Shown here: piece after piece, positions 21,201 through 32,992 of the stretch | How the letters are laid out: each line of letters opens with the position of its first letter | How positions within the stretch are numbered: the first letter of the stretch is position 1 | From: Gerris lacustris | Taxonomy: Eukaryota > Arthropoda > Insecta > Hemiptera > Gerridae | Direction: 5' to 3' | NCBI GenBank assembly: GCA_951217055.1 | Contig: OX578276.1 | Coordinates: 38,402,205 to 38,466,204 of the forward strand | DNA length: 64,000 nt | Made by a program: the position numbers and the translations under genes | The notes under the pieces: generated by a model | The model's database searches: none | Told to the model about the DNA's origin: nothing | Seen by the model: only the letters and a program-made list of their open reading frames with translations

Positions 21201-22835
21201 TTAAATATGGATTATGTACGGATGAATGGAAAACATTTTAGCTCCTGAGAACTTGCGAATTTATACGAAATTTAATTCGGCTCACATCATCTCGGTCCTA
21301 TAATATGACGATTAAAGAGGAAGATTGTAATCAGAATGATATACCATACATTGTTTTAAAAGGCTTTATGAGTAGCAAAGTTTTCAACAAATGTGACCGA
21401 GATGAGGGTGTTAAAAAGTAAGCTTATTCTTTATGCTGTTTTTCGTAAAATGATTTTAAACCTGTTTTCAGGTTGAATAAGAATATGTTAGGTTTTCACC
21501 GAAAAATTATCCTGGTAGCAATATTGAGAACATAGTAAGGGTGATGTACTCGTAAGACCTCAATCTATGCGAGTTCTTTATGCACCGCATCACTAGTTTA
21601 ACATCCTTGGAGCTGAAAGATGCTGCGTGGTAAGTTTACAACATAACGCAATGCGGGTTTGTTTACAGTGTGGTAATAGATTGCGGTATTGCTTTAAAAT
21701 TCCTACATTAACCTATACTGACGTGTCAAAAAATCATTTTAGGAGATACTAAATAGTGAAATAATGTTTACATTGCATAGCGATCGTAGAAAGAAGTACT
21801 ATATGTTGCAATCCTAGGTGCACTACTGAATTTAAGAAAAAAAAAAAAAAATAGAACAACAAATCGATGTTGAATATACCGAATGTACATAAGAGAAAGA
21901 AATTATAAGAGTTAAAAGGCGATAATATGTACCAATGTAGTAATGAAGAAATACTGGTAATGCAAAGTATGGAGTAAAAAACTGTTTACTGTATTGTAGT
22001 TTACAGAATATAGATACTTAATTTATTACTATAGATATCTTCAAAGGAACGATAAAAAGAAAACAAAAAATTCTCAGGTTTAATTCGACTTCGTACTCTA
22101 GTTAGTTCAAGGTGATGAGAGAACGTATTGAATCGAAGTGTAATGTTTTTTTTTTTAAAAATAAAAAAAAGAGTTGAGTGCTCTGCGAAAAATAATAAAA
22201 ATAGAGTAACCAATTTCACAACAATAAAAAAAATACTTGTGCAGGTTTAGAAGTTGTGAAGTGTCTAGGTCTATGTGAGATTCGAGATTCCAATGCAATA
22301 CTTGTCAGGGTTTTTGGCTAAAATACAAGTAAGAGGTTTAATACTATAGCTTCTCTTGAATTGACGTGAGAAAATCGCGAGGAATATCTCACAGCACTAA
22401 CTTTAAGATAATATATAGATGGAACCGGGTTGGTAGAAAAAAATATATATATATTCGTACACTGTGTTACACTATATATTAATGAGACGTTACCTTAGCC
22501 AACTGTATATTGAGTGTTTGATTTTTTTTTTTAATTGAAGCATATAATGAAAACATGTCTAATATGAAGTCAATTGGATCGAAAATAATGTATAGAATAT
22601 TGAGTTTGTCTTTGTTTCAATTATAAAGACGAATAATTAGGTTTTCAATTCATAAGCAGTTGAGGATTTATTAAGGAATTAATAATCCTGGGGATTAAAA
22701 ACAAAGTTTTTATTATAAACCCTTTATATTTATGGATTTTGATTGTTTGAGTCTACGGGAAGTTTTTTGTTCATAAAAATACGCTTTAAATATTTTCATT
22801 ACAATTTAAGTTATTGAGTTTTTTTTTTTTTTTTT
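21201..22835. other. unassigned A+T-rich sequence
   Basis: I see no gene. Homopolymer runs occur near 21838-21851 and 22818-22838. The latter T run could be the tail of a minus-strand retroposon. Confidence 0.3.
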
Positions 22836-23000
22836 TTTACAAGCACTGTCGTTAATCAGTGACCAGTACAATTTGATATAGAATGTTTATATATTGGCAT
22901 AGAGTCCATGTGCCATATTTCAGGTCGATTGGATGACTGAAAAAGGGTTATTTGTCATCCAAATACTTTTCACAACAGACACAAACTAACAAAAAAAATC
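22836..23000 (+). mobile_element. probable retroposon 3'-end fragment
   Basis: The segment contains GCCATATTTCAGGTCGATTGG and a late CAACAGACACAAACTAAC run, a style common in the 3' regions of insect non-LTR elements. No ORF or boundaries are visible. Confidence 0.3.
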
Positions 23001-23399
23001 GAAGATAATTTTTAAGTAATAAATAAATAAAAGCTCACTTTTGGGGTACTTCTGATTTGGGTCATTCACAAACGAAATACATAATTTATTTTCAAATATT
23101 ATAATTGTTAAGAAACAATATATGGCTTTCTTTTAAATTAATTATACTTGTTATATAAAATTTCTTATATGAATAGGTTAGATGTATAGTGCATTAAGAA
23201 ATTACTGTACTTTTCATCAGAGCGGTGGGCCTATAAGGTGCTTAGCGGGGTGAATTTTTTCTCTGGGTTCTAAATTTTAAATAACTGGAAATGAGAAAGG
23301 AAAAAAACGGTGTAATGAAAACTTTCTGTTATCGATAGTATAAACCTTAAGTTTTTAATTCGATTAATTTATAAACCTTTTTAAAAAGTTTGGTAGTTG

Positions 23400-23525
23400 T
23401 TAAAATTAGCTTTATTGGTAGTTGTTTTAATTAGTTGTTTAGTTAGTTGTTTAGTTGTTTTAGTTAGTTGTTTTTATTAGTTGTTTTGGTAGTTGCTTTA
23501 TTTATTGGTAGTTGTTTTAATTTTA
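23400..23525. repeat. imperfect TAGTTGTTTT microsatellite
   Basis: GTTGTTT, AGTTAGTTG and TTGGTAGTTG words repeat irregularly. The block is low complexity and non-coding. Confidence 0.6.
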
Positions 23526-23574
23526 GCTGGGACAAATACATTTTTATCAATATCCCAGAAACTATATTTTTCTC

Positions 23575-23850
23575 TAGGGAAGGAAATACTTGTTTGATTA
23601 TATTCGTATTTAAATGAACTAATATTGGAACTACTGGATTTTTTCATCGAAATCATTTAGTTAATTTTTAATTTTTTTTTCACGTGTTTTAAGAGTTTTT
23701 AGGCATTTAATCCAAATTTAGGTCTTAAATGAAGTTATTGATTTCTCCTCAGGGTATAATGTTTTCTGAAAATGTATGCTAAATTTCATCAAAATCGGTC
23801 CAGTAGTTTAGGCTCCATGTATTTGCTCAGAGTATACTGACAGACATTTT
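23575..23850 (+). mobile_element. LINE-type 3' UTR fragment
   Basis: CTAAATTTCATCAAAATCGG followed by TCCAGTAGTTTAGGCTCC and then CTGACAGACA (23785-23850) is the typical 3'-UTR wording of RTE/Jockey-type insect retrotransposons. The protein-coding part is absent. Confidence 0.5.
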
Positions 23851-24061
23851 TAAAAAATCACTTTTGGACTTATAACATACTACTTATATGATGATATAAA
23901 TAAAGTTGCCAATAAAGTATGTGCTTTCAGTACATAATTTAAAGGCAATTTAACAAATCGGATGGGTTCGTTAACTAGCATACTCGGCCCAGTCGTTTCA
24001 AGATGGTGGTCATTTAAATATTTGTTTTAGAGATAACTTTTTAACTATTTATTGTTATAAC

Positions 24062-24912
24062 GTGAAACAATAGTACATTACGCGTCAGTGCGGAAAGTAG
24101 CATTTTGCATGCGAGCGTGGAGTTTGCACCCGAGCGACAGCGAGGGTAGTAAAACCACACGAGCAAAGCAAAATGCTGTTTTCGCACGAGTTGCGTACCG
24201 TACTTTATCTACGATTGAGGATTTTAATAATAAGTACAGAATTTTTTTTAATAAACTTCCTGTATGTAAGTTCGTATTTCTCTTTTGATTAAGATGACAT
24301 TAATTTATTAGTTGTATTTTCATTAATTTATTAGTTGTATTTTGTGCCGAATTAAATATTTCGGGAGGCGTATTATTCCCCTCATTTTCGTCATAATCAC
24401 TTAAATCACTCATTGTTTTTCACTAAAAACTCGATATAAACAGTTACTTTAATTAAACAAATAGCAAATTAGTTTTGTTAAATGTAAACAAACTCGGTTA
24501 TCGTGCGTTAAGGCCCCCATACACGACAAAATGTTTGCGCTAACACAAGTGTATGGCCTAAATTTGCCCGACATAAGGTTTCCGCAAACATCATGTTTTC
24601 GCAAAAGTTTGATCGTGTATGGTGGCCTTTAAGGTGAAGAATTCCTCTTTTTTTCCGCACTATAGGGCGGAAAAAAAGAAGAATTATGAACGCGCATGCG
24701 CAATGAATACATCTACGAAAAGAATCACTTTCTAGGCATCTAAACAGAGATATAATGTTTATATTTTTGTAGTTTATATGCATTTGTGTCGTCCAAATTT
24801 CATATTTTTGTATTGGGAACTTTCGGAGATCAGGTTCGTTAACAGCAGACAGATAGACAGACAGACAAATGCAGGAAATTATAAGGGTCCTTAGTTTTGC
24901 CTACGGACCCTA
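24062..24912 (-). mobile_element. palindrome-bearing element with N-terminal ORF, copy A
   Basis: It is paralogous, in inverse orientation, to 61764-62330. One end (24065-24222) is an imperfect foldback of about 75-bp arms rich in CpG (GTGCGGAAAGTAGCATTTTG and its inverse). The minus strand has a start codon near 24411 opening MSDLSDYDENEGNN then PPEIFNSAQNTTNK, homologous to the frame in copy B. A duplicated 22-bp segment and a one-base deletion then end the reading. A TTAA-type MITE (24512-24628) is inserted next to a degenerate palindrome (about 24637-24688). A common AGGGTCC/GGACCCT terminal hairpin (24887-24911) lies beyond the shared region. Confidence 0.65.
24508..24632. mobile_element. 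TTAA-flanked MITE (piggyBac-like)
   Basis: The 117-bp element at 24512-24628 has ends GGCCCCCATACACGA and the inverse of AGGCCACCATACACGA, flanked by TTAA at 24508-24511 and 24629-24632. The paralogous locus at 61898-61908 reads straight through with TAAA and no insert, which is direct evidence that this is an insertion. A TTAA duplication is the hallmark of piggyBac-type transposition. The MITE is too short to code. Confidence 0.8.
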
Positions 24913-25925
24913 AATAGGTAGAAGTACTAAACAACAGTGATAGTTAGCTTTGTTGTGTAACAGATTAAAAATAGTTTTCGATCCGACAGTTTGCGAAATA
25001 TATAATGCTTTTTAGCAGTCGCAGCCTTCTAAATATTCTGAAATATTATTATAAGCCACATATTTTATTGACTTTGATTATAATAAAGTCATTGAAATTA
25101 ACCTATTTTAAATATATTTAATGAGACCTCTGTTGTCAAAAATTCAAATAATTGTTGAGACCATTCTCGCTTCAATTGATTTGCTCAATGCTATACACAC
25201 GCACAAATTAAACACCAACCTTCCGAAAATATCACTTTTCTCGCTATTATCTTGGAAAACCATTTATGTTACATATTGTTTAGTGATAATCTCGTTTATC
25301 CGCATTAAACCTTCATCTGCTCCACTTTTTATTTATTTTTTCCCCCCACGTCTTATTTTGGATACAGTAAGATATTCCATAGAAAATAATACCATTTTTG
25401 CATCTCTTCGTCGTTGAAAAAGCCTTTGTATCAATCATTTGAATGCCAGTTCAAAACTGAAAAGATCATGAGGGAAAACATGTCTCTTTTAAAATGTAAT
25501 AATCGTGTAATATGTTATCGGCCAAACCCAAAAACAGTTAAAGTCTTAGGAAAGACTTAAAGTTTTTAGTCAAAAGCGATGATGAACGAGGATAGCGGAG
25601 AAGAAATGTGAGGAACATTTTTCTTGCTATAAATCCTTCAGTTTGATCATTGTTTACCAAGATCATTTTATCTACTAAATAACAATAACAATAATTTTAA
25701 GAGTTTGTAGTTAATTCCAGTTTTGACTAGTAAAATTGCGATGGTATTCCCTAACCTAAAGGATGCGTTTGGAATCACTAATCGACCAGCCACATTACTG
25801 GTTGTTATAATTATTTGTGTTGCCGCAACCAAAATTTTTAAAAAAGCATCTCAATTTCTTTCAAATACAATGAGTACTTTTAAAGATAAAAACATTCGTT
25901 TGCGCTTGCGGAAAAAAGCAATGCA
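24913..25925. other. unassigned sequence
   Basis: I see no gene. The 98-codon (25121-25417) and 71-codon (25723-25938) plus-strand frames show no recognisable domain. The latter runs into the next repeat. Confidence 0.3.
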
Positions 25926-26215
25926 GACAGACAAATAGGCGCAGAAGGTTAAAACTTATATGTGACCACCAATGGGCTAATTATGACCTACCATCCAAAT
26001 TTTATTAAAATCAGACTGGTTTTTAAGATACGCTGGTTTGCAAAAATTGAACTACAGACCTACAGACATGCACGAGACCGAAAATGTTCCCTAATGTCTA
26101 AAACGTATTTCTGCCCAGGCATTTTTTAAAATTGGAGACATAAAATGTTCGTTCTTCAGAATAATCACATCACAATGCTTCCGTTACCTTTGGTAAGCTC
26201 GAAAGAAATTCACCA
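25926..26215 (-). mobile_element. TTACC-TTC-GGTAA family copy
   Basis: In the given strand the order is GCGCAGAAGGTTAAAAC, CCACCAATGGGCTAATTATG, CTACCATCCAAATTTTAT, TTTGCAAAAATTGAACTACA, ATGTTCCCTAATGTCTAAAA, then TTACCTTTGGTAAGCTCG (26185-26202). This is one of the more complete minus-strand copies and lets the family order be read. Confidence 0.7.
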
Positions 26216-27660
26216 AATTTAAAATAATGGAGGACAGCAGTGGTACATAATTACGGATCGTGGTGTAGTAAACATTATTTTCAACTTTTAAATTTAGCGC
26301 CATCGAATTACAGTTTTTACGTAATTAATCGCTGTCTGAGCTCAGTCAGTCTATCTACCGCTAAAGCAACCCACGGTTTACAAGCGCGGTCGTTTATTTG
26401 GTTTGGTCTTTCCGAACGCACCGGTTACTTATATCTCGATCGGGTTAGTGATTACGATCGCACCATAAGAACTTTTGACGATATAAATTCATCACAGGCC
26501 CACTTGCCGAGACCGATTACTTTATTTCTCAGATTTTCAAAACATTGAAATATATATTTATATTGCAAAGGGGTTATTTGAACATAAGATTTCGCCTTTT
26601 TGCATTCACTATCGAGAGTTTGTTTTGAGGCTTGTTTCAAACTAAAGGATTTGCTGCAAGAAGCTTTTCTTTTTTAATATTTTTAGTTCTGAAAAGAAAA
26701 TTTAGTTTTAACTGATTTCTGGTTTTACCGTTAACATATAGTTATATATAATTATATTTCTAAACATTTGGAAATCTTTTGAATCTGAATAGGAAATAGA
26801 TTAATCTAATCCTGCTTCGATTGTTATCAGTTCATTGACCGACTGATTGTTTTAATATTTTGTTTTTCTCTCTGCACGTCAGGACATTGATCCCGATATA
26901 GACGTAGTAGTGAGGTAATCTGTCCAAGCTATTTGAACCAGCTCTATACAGCTAGTTTACTTTGTTATACTGATATGAAAGTATCTGCGTTACATCTTAT
27001 ATGCAGGTTATTTTGTTATAATCTGTTTATGCATACATTAACTGATGTAACATCCTTCATGTTTGGTATTTGCTCTGAGAGTATAGATGAAAGTGGTACG
27101 TGAACATAATGTCCAAACCTTCCCCAAACAGAAAACTGTTGAGCCTATTTCGTATAATGTAACTCTATTCCTGTGGTACATATCTAGACAGGACTTTGTT
27201 CGCTCTCGACTTGATTACATATTTTTATTTAATTCAATAAATGCGCGTAATGACACAAGTAACAAAAAAAATTAAAGTAAAATTCAATTAAATTTATATA
27301 GTTTACTTTGTTGTATAATTTCTATTTTTTTCTAGCTTAAAATAACGATAAATAATGTATTGTGATGTAATGTGTGAATGTAAATTTATTTTGATATCGT
27401 AGATTTAAACGTTTTATGGTCTCTCCTTTCTAAGAAAAAGGTGCTTTCAAAAATGTTGAAGTCAATGTAGCCTATACAACAGAACTGATTTTGATTAAAT
27501 AAATTGCGTATTCTTGTTTAGAAAAATATTACTCCAAGGTGAAATTGAGAAATTAATTTTTGTTACAAATTTAGGCTCTTACCCAAATATGATCGATCCT
27601 TATAAGCGGCTACGCCAATTATATTTGTAAAACAAAATTATTTCTAAATTTATATTTTTT
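26216..27660. other. unassigned, with a CpG-rich segment at 26320-26520
   Basis: About 26320-26520 is richer in CpG and G+C than its surroundings. It contains TCAGTCAGTC, which matches the arthropod initiator TCAGTY, and a 102-codon plus-strand frame (26240-26548) with no recognisable domain. It could be a promoter or first exon of an unseen gene, or a decayed element. The remainder is A+T-rich without features. Confidence 0.3.
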
Positions 27661-27664
27661 TCCA

Positions 27665-28890
27665 CTTTTGGATTCTGAACTTACCGAAGATAAAAGAAGC
27701 TACGGGATCGTTTTAAAGAACCAAAAATATTTTGACTCGGAATTCACAAATTCCAAAACATATATCCGTTTAGGGTGTAATCAGGCTACATTTTAGGACC
27801 CTTTTCTTTTCGTCAGTCTGTCCACAATTTTTGCGACTTAATATTTTTGGAACGAAGTTCCTTATGGCACGTTCTGGAGCCCGGGAGTGAATCCGAAAAA
27901 ACGACCAAAATCACCGTCACGCAAAATCCGTCACGAAATCTACAGATGACGATAACTTGAATAAAAGCTCACCGAGTTAGATGAAATTTGGTACACATGT
28001 TCATTTTACCAATGCCCAGGCTGAATTCGTCGGAAAACGTTATCCGCCCAAGCGCTCACGCGCAACGCTTGCGTAAACGTAAACTTTAAAAGACGGGAAA
28101 AAGTTTTATTAAGGAAGCCTGTTTCTTGACTTGTTTTGATTATTTTTGTTATATATGTCATAAATGTCACTTAGTTTTGTAAATAAATAAAATATAATCA
28201 TGTAAAATTTCACCCTGATACAAGCAGAAGCTGTAGAGTTGGGAAGAGATATATTTTATAATATTTTAAATTTATTGGCCGTGTAGGTAGAAAACAGTCC
28301 TATTTCAATCCAAACTCCTTTAACAAACATACTCTTTCACTATCAACTCATCATGATCAACTTTTTTCTTATATTCAATTTATATTTATATAGTATGACG
28401 CTTGCTTTAATTATACAAATAATGATTTTCTTTTAATTTTGCCTTAACTCTGCTAGGTACAAAGAGTTCGTTACTTTTAATTTTGTCTCTTTTCTAACTC
28501 CGCCAAGTCTAAGTAGTTAGCAATGTATACGTACTTAGCAGTGTGATTTTATAATTTATATTTAATGAAAAATGTAAGGAACTTCGTTCCTACCGGGTGT
28601 CCCTCGACACCACACGTATTTTTTATTTTTGCGACGTATCTCATTAACTACTTGTCCAATTGTAATTAAATTTGGATGGTTGGTCATAATTAGTCTATTG
28701 TTGGTCCCTTATAAATTTCAACGCTCTGCGCCAATTGGTTTTTCTTTTACATTTGCACAAAGTTTTTTTTTTATATTAACAACTAAATCTTTATAAGTAC
28801 TCATTCAATTTATGAAAAATTGGGTTTGTCAAAAGTAAGCTACAGATGGTCCTATGTTACTTTCAACTGTCTGCGCACATTAACCCCGAG
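27665..28890 (+). mobile_element. TTACC-TTC-GGTAA family copy split by a 780-bp element
   Basis: The left half (27665-27838) carries GAACTTACCGAAGATAAAAG through GTCTGTCCACAATTTTTGCG. The right half (28622-28890) resumes at ATTTTTGCGACGTATCTC, then CTTGTCCAATTGTAATTAAA and TTCAACTGTCTGCGC. Compared with the uninterrupted copy at 55.5 kb, the break falls exactly in the phrase around TTTTTGCGA, so the intervening element was inserted later. Confidence 0.7.
27847..28620 (+). mobile_element. approx. 780-bp Helentron/HINE-like element, copy 1
   Basis: It is nearly identical over its length to 58194-58990 in the same orientation. The 5' end has GGAACGAAGTTCCTTAT and the subterminal 3' part its inverse, ATAAGGAACTTCGTTCC-like. 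A GGTGTC-CCTC-GACACC hairpin follows close to the 3' end, then a T run. Subterminal inverted repeats plus a 3' hairpin are the layout described for Helentron-associated elements. ATTTTTGCGAC flanks both sides here, which is not expected for a Helitron, so the class is uncertain. There is no coding frame. Confidence 0.65.
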
Positions 28891-30225
28891 TGTACATTGA
28901 GAGGCGTCACGACGCAGGGTAATATACGAGACGCCAGATCTACTTGCGTCGGGGAGGCCACGTGTGGTGTATTATACTGCCCTGCTCTACTCTGTGTCTC
29001 AATTCGTGTGGTTTCGAATATATCTGCGGTTGAAAAAAACTGTCCTGGCAATAACCTGCCAATTTGTAGCTTCTCTGAAGGAATTTTTGAATTCGGAAAC
29101 AAAAAAACATCATTCTTTGAAATGACATTACCTTCGGTAACGGAAGCAATATTTACATCAAATATTAATATAGATTTTTAAATCTATTTTTCCTGTCACT
29201 ACTAAACTTCGCCCTACTTCTGTCACTATAGTGCGTATGAATAGATTATCTTCTAATTGTTTCTATTCTAGAATGAGATTTGCTTCGAGATATAGATAAA
29301 AGGAAAGTCGTCTAATTAGTCACACGGTAAACAATTAGTTAATCTAGTGTCAGTCTGTTCTGATAAGAAATAAAAGATTAGCTTACTTATCTAATCTGTT
29401 GTATCTTGTATCTTTTATCTGAATTTAATGAATGTTAGACAATCTAATTTCCATGGTGCGACTAATCTTTCCATTGAGCAGATTCAAGTGATTTAATGAA
29501 AAAGTTAGTAATGGTTTAATGTCACCAAGTTTTCAGCCTGTTATTATTTATTTTTTAATAAACTAATCAATATTTCTTTCCCTAGTGCCCTGATTGATTA
29601 GATGTTCGATTTTTTTTTTATATATATTTTCGAATTATTAATGGATGCCTAGAGAATTGTTCATAATGCTGTCTAGCTAATGGTTTTAACAGATTATTAA
29701 GGCGTGTAATTAGTGCCTCGGTACATGGGAAACAGATAATTAGACGAGTGCATCCAGCGTGACATTAATTCTCGCCTCCTTTGATACTTACTTTTTATTT
29801 TCTCGTGGAAGTATTTCGTTGAAAGTATTGTGATGGTGCGTAAAATCGATTTTGATGTCTGTCTGTTATCTGTAGTCTGTACAGACTCGTGAAGCCTAAA
29901 TTGCTTAAAGCAACTAATTTTTCAATTTTAGTCAAACAATTTTGTTTATTAATTTAAAGAGGTTTTTGATAAACCTCTTTTAATGTACTGTATACCTCTT
30001 TCATAGAATCATCAAATATAAAGTTGAAATTCTTATCTCAATTTCATCTTTTGGTAAGCTTTTTCAGATTTTGTTCTCAGTTTCTTTTTAGGGCTAGTGC
30101 CCTCAAATTTAGAGCTAAAATTCATTTATCGATTTCACCTTTGGGCTTTAGGCTCCAGACTGCTTATATGGTTCAATTATATGGCTTATAATATAGTTAA
30201 TTCGTATTTAAACGGGCTAAATTTT
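28891..30225. other. unassigned, with a stray minisatellite monomer
   Basis: At about 28977-29030 CTGCCCTGCTCTAC...GTGTCTCAATTCG and TCTGCG resemble one unit of the 52-bp array at 45.1 kb. A family fragment TTACCTTCGGTAACGGAAG sits at 29129-29147. A weak inverted pair (ATTAGTC-rCAC) at about 29313-29464 may bound a small MITE. The rest has no visible gene. Confidence 0.35.
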
Positions 30226-30478
30226 ACTACGTTTTTATTAGCTTGCTTTCTTGTTTGTTTGTTTGTTTGTCCGGTACAAATCTTGCAATCGATTTTTAAC
30301 TAACTTCCCGAGTAGCTAGACATTTTAAACTCTTAGAATAGCACAGAACACGATGAAAATGCATTATTTTAATACTTTTAGCCATCTTTCAGCAGAATTT
30401 AATTAGTTTTCAGCAAAGTTATTTTATTTGTTTTGACATATCCCATATTTTCGATCTTCATTTTAACGTGTTTCAAAT
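30226..30478 (-). repeat. dispersed repeat shared with 53.5 kb and 61.0 kb
   Basis: This is the inverse of the segments at about 53830-54083 and 61485-61762. Shared blocks are AACGTAGTAAAAT/ACGTTTTTATTAGC, CTTGCTTTCTTGTTTG, CCGGTACAAATCTTGCAATC, CTTCCCGAGTAGCTAGAC, GATGAAAATGCATTATTTTA and AGCCATCTTTCAGCAGAATT. The other two copies extend further. Its class is unknown, and the 68-codon frame here is not a gene. Confidence 0.75.
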
Positions 30479-30676
30479 TTATGATGTATGACAGAAAATT
30501 TAAAAACGTAGTGTTTAAAAAGTTATTTTTATCTTGTAATTATTAATATTAAACATACAAAATCATGGGAACGGAAACATTATACGGTGTTAGTTGTTAA
30601 TATGGAATAGGAAATAGGAAAATTAAAAGTGTTAAGTTAAAATACCGCCCACTGATCAATATTATTGTGAATATTT

Positions 30677-31128
30677 AGGCGCTGTGCACACTGAATGAAA
30701 CTGGTTTTATGAAACCAATTTCATGAAACCAGTTTCACGTTTCAGTGCACAAAGAGGAAACCCTTTTTCTGACAGTTTCATCGTGTCCTCTGACGAAGAT
30801 GTATTAATTCAATTAATTAAATGCTTCTTAATGCACTCATTTTAAATAAACAACGACTCAAACAACTTATCACCAAACAAATAATCAAAACTGAAATGAT
30901 AAGCAATTCAATATACAAGAAATCACGTGCAACTTGGTTTCAACGAAACCTGACTTTTTGTTTGCGTGATACATGACTTATTGGTTGCGTGAAACATGTT
31001 TCATGAAACCAAGTGGGGAGTTTCAAGAAACACAGTGTGCTCCTTTCTGTATGTTTTAAATCAAGTGTTTGCATTATACTAAAGTTTCACGTTTCATGAA
31101 ACTTGTTTCTTCAGTGTGCACAGCACCT
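30677..31128. mobile_element. MITE with GTTTCATGAAAC palindromic words
   Basis: The ends AGGCGCTGTGCACACTGAA and the inverse of AGGTGCTGTGCACACTGAA are nearly identical terminal repeats. Subterminal GGTTTCATGAAACC-type palindromes recur on both sides (30705-30740, 30990-31010, 31085-31105). There is no coding capacity. Flanks give TTTA against TTTC in mirror orientation, so the duplication is unresolved. Confidence 0.8.
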
Positions 31129-31274
31129 GAAACCACCGTTTTATGTTTATGATTTATGGAACGTTTGGATAGACGCTAAAAACATTAAAAATTGCATTGA
31201 TATCTGAAAGTGACAGTTGAAACATAAAATAAATTCTCGTAATACTTCAATTTACAAGTTTAAAACAAAAAAAA

Positions 31275-31840
31275 AAATCGGGTACAGGGTACCTCGGAAC
31301 TTTTCCTCACTTCAGAGGCCACTAAAGTGGTCTCTTCTGCTACTTCGCAGCAGGAGGAAGCAGCATTGGACGTTGTCAGTACTTGGATGGGTGACCGTTC
31401 TGAACAAACTGATTTATTATCATTCTTAAAAAAACCTTATTTTTATTACCTATATTTTATTTAATTATTTTAAGTATTACCTATATTTTATTTAATTATT
31501 AAGAAGTTGGCGGTAATTTGACAGATGTAAACAAACTTTGACGTCATCAAAATTATCGCACTAATAAATAATTATATTCGCTTATAACTTTTAAACTAAT
31601 TAATGGAATTTCATCGGGGGTGTTTATATTTGTTCCTTAATTTTTCCGGTTCCAACGATATGCTATACGTCAAAAACCTATTTATACCTTCGGTATTATT
31701 AACCGTTAAAGTTTAAAAAAATCAAAAATTGATTACTTCAAAATGGTGGCCAATATCAAAATGAAGTTTGGTCTTGTTTGTCATACAGAGAGGTACATTC
31801 GTGCCAAATTTCAACTCGTTTTAATTAATAAATTTCTCTC
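31275..31840 (+). mobile_element. 5S-rRNA-headed retroposon, copy 1
   Basis: At about 31352-31405 GGAGGAAGCAGCATTGGACG and CAGTACTTGGATGGGTGACC align with the 3' half of eukaryotic 5S rRNA, covering the A box/intermediate element/C box of its internal pol III promoter. A GGCCACT hairpin precedes it. The body carries TTGACGTCATCA, TTCGCTTATAACTTTTAAAC, AATGGTGGCCAATATC and GAGAGGTACATTCGTGCC, shared with 4253-4775 and the minus-strand copy at 42.2 kb. SINEs with 5S-derived promoters are known as SINE3. The copy is 3'-truncated near 31840. Confidence 0.75.
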
Positions 31841-32990
31841 CATTTTTCATTATTGGTGTCTAAAAAAAAAATTAAAATTAAAATGTTTATCCATATTAAA
31901 TTTTTATATGCAAACTTCAATATCCTCCGCACAATTGTCAATATATTTTTCTATATTGAAAATATTTTAGACCGGGTAAGGGCCGACGAAAGTGTTCAAT
32001 ACAGGTCTAAAGGTAATTTTAATTACCAATCGAAATAGAGTTCAATGGTCATTACCAAATAATTCCCTACTAATAAAGTTTAAAGAAAATAATTTGGTAA
32101 TATTTCACAATTATCAATACACAACTATCAATCAACTCGAGAATTTTAACTACCTATTGAAAACTAAAAAATATTCATTACGAAAAAGTTCTTAAACATT
32201 AAGTTAAAGATATAAAGAATTACCGATATTTGGTAACGTTTGGCCGAATCCGACCTAATTAAGAGTTTCTTTAAAAACCAAACTTTTAGTTATTCTATTT
32301 TATCAGTCCATAAACTGACAGTGAAAAATGTCGAATTTTCCACAGTTATGAAGAAATGGTTTCCTAAATCAACTTCTGCTATTATACCTTTAACAGAATT
32401 ATTATTTCATCAATAATTCTTCTTGACACAATAAGTGTTTATTAATCTAACCAAGTCAACGAACTGGCTCCACCCCGCAACTATTCACCTTTATTTCTCT
32501 TTTTCTACATTATTCACTTATTTATTTGTTTATTTTTGTTAATACTGTGAAATTGATAGTTTTTTCATAGCTTTTATTGGCCATTTACTTTAGTTTATTT
32601 TTTAAATTTTACTTACTGAATTTATTCACTTTTGACCAAGAGTAAACTACCCTTATTTTTGATGGTATCGAAAAATATTATTGAGAAAAGTGGTTCAGAA
32701 TTGCAAAAAACGTATAAATATTAATTTATCTTATGAAAAAAAAAAAAAATAATAATAAAATAAAAATAAATACCTTATAAATAAAATAATAAACTAATGT
32801 AATAAATAAAATTAAAAAATATCATCACAACAAGTAATTAATAATTCTAATCTTAACATCTAATTAAGTATAACAAAAAAAAAAATTACAGAGTTAAAAA
32901 ATAAAATAAAAGAAATGATTATTCAAATTTATTGCCACCTACTTCTGCGCAAATTTCGATTCTATTTATGCATTTTTTATAAGTCTTTTG
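31841..32990. other. unassigned A+T-rich sequence
   Basis: Short plus-strand frames of 61-75 codons overlap here without recognisable motifs. I see no gene or bounded element. Confidence 0.3.
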
Positions 32991-32992
32991 AA

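Noticed and set aside
24062..24912. Canonical Helitron for the palindrome-bearing element
   Set aside because: The large foldback at one end was suggestive, but no 5' TC with 3' CTRR ends could be placed consistently in both copies.
31352..31405. Genuine 5S rRNA gene
   Set aside because: Only the 3' half resembles 5S and it is fused to a dispersed repeat body.
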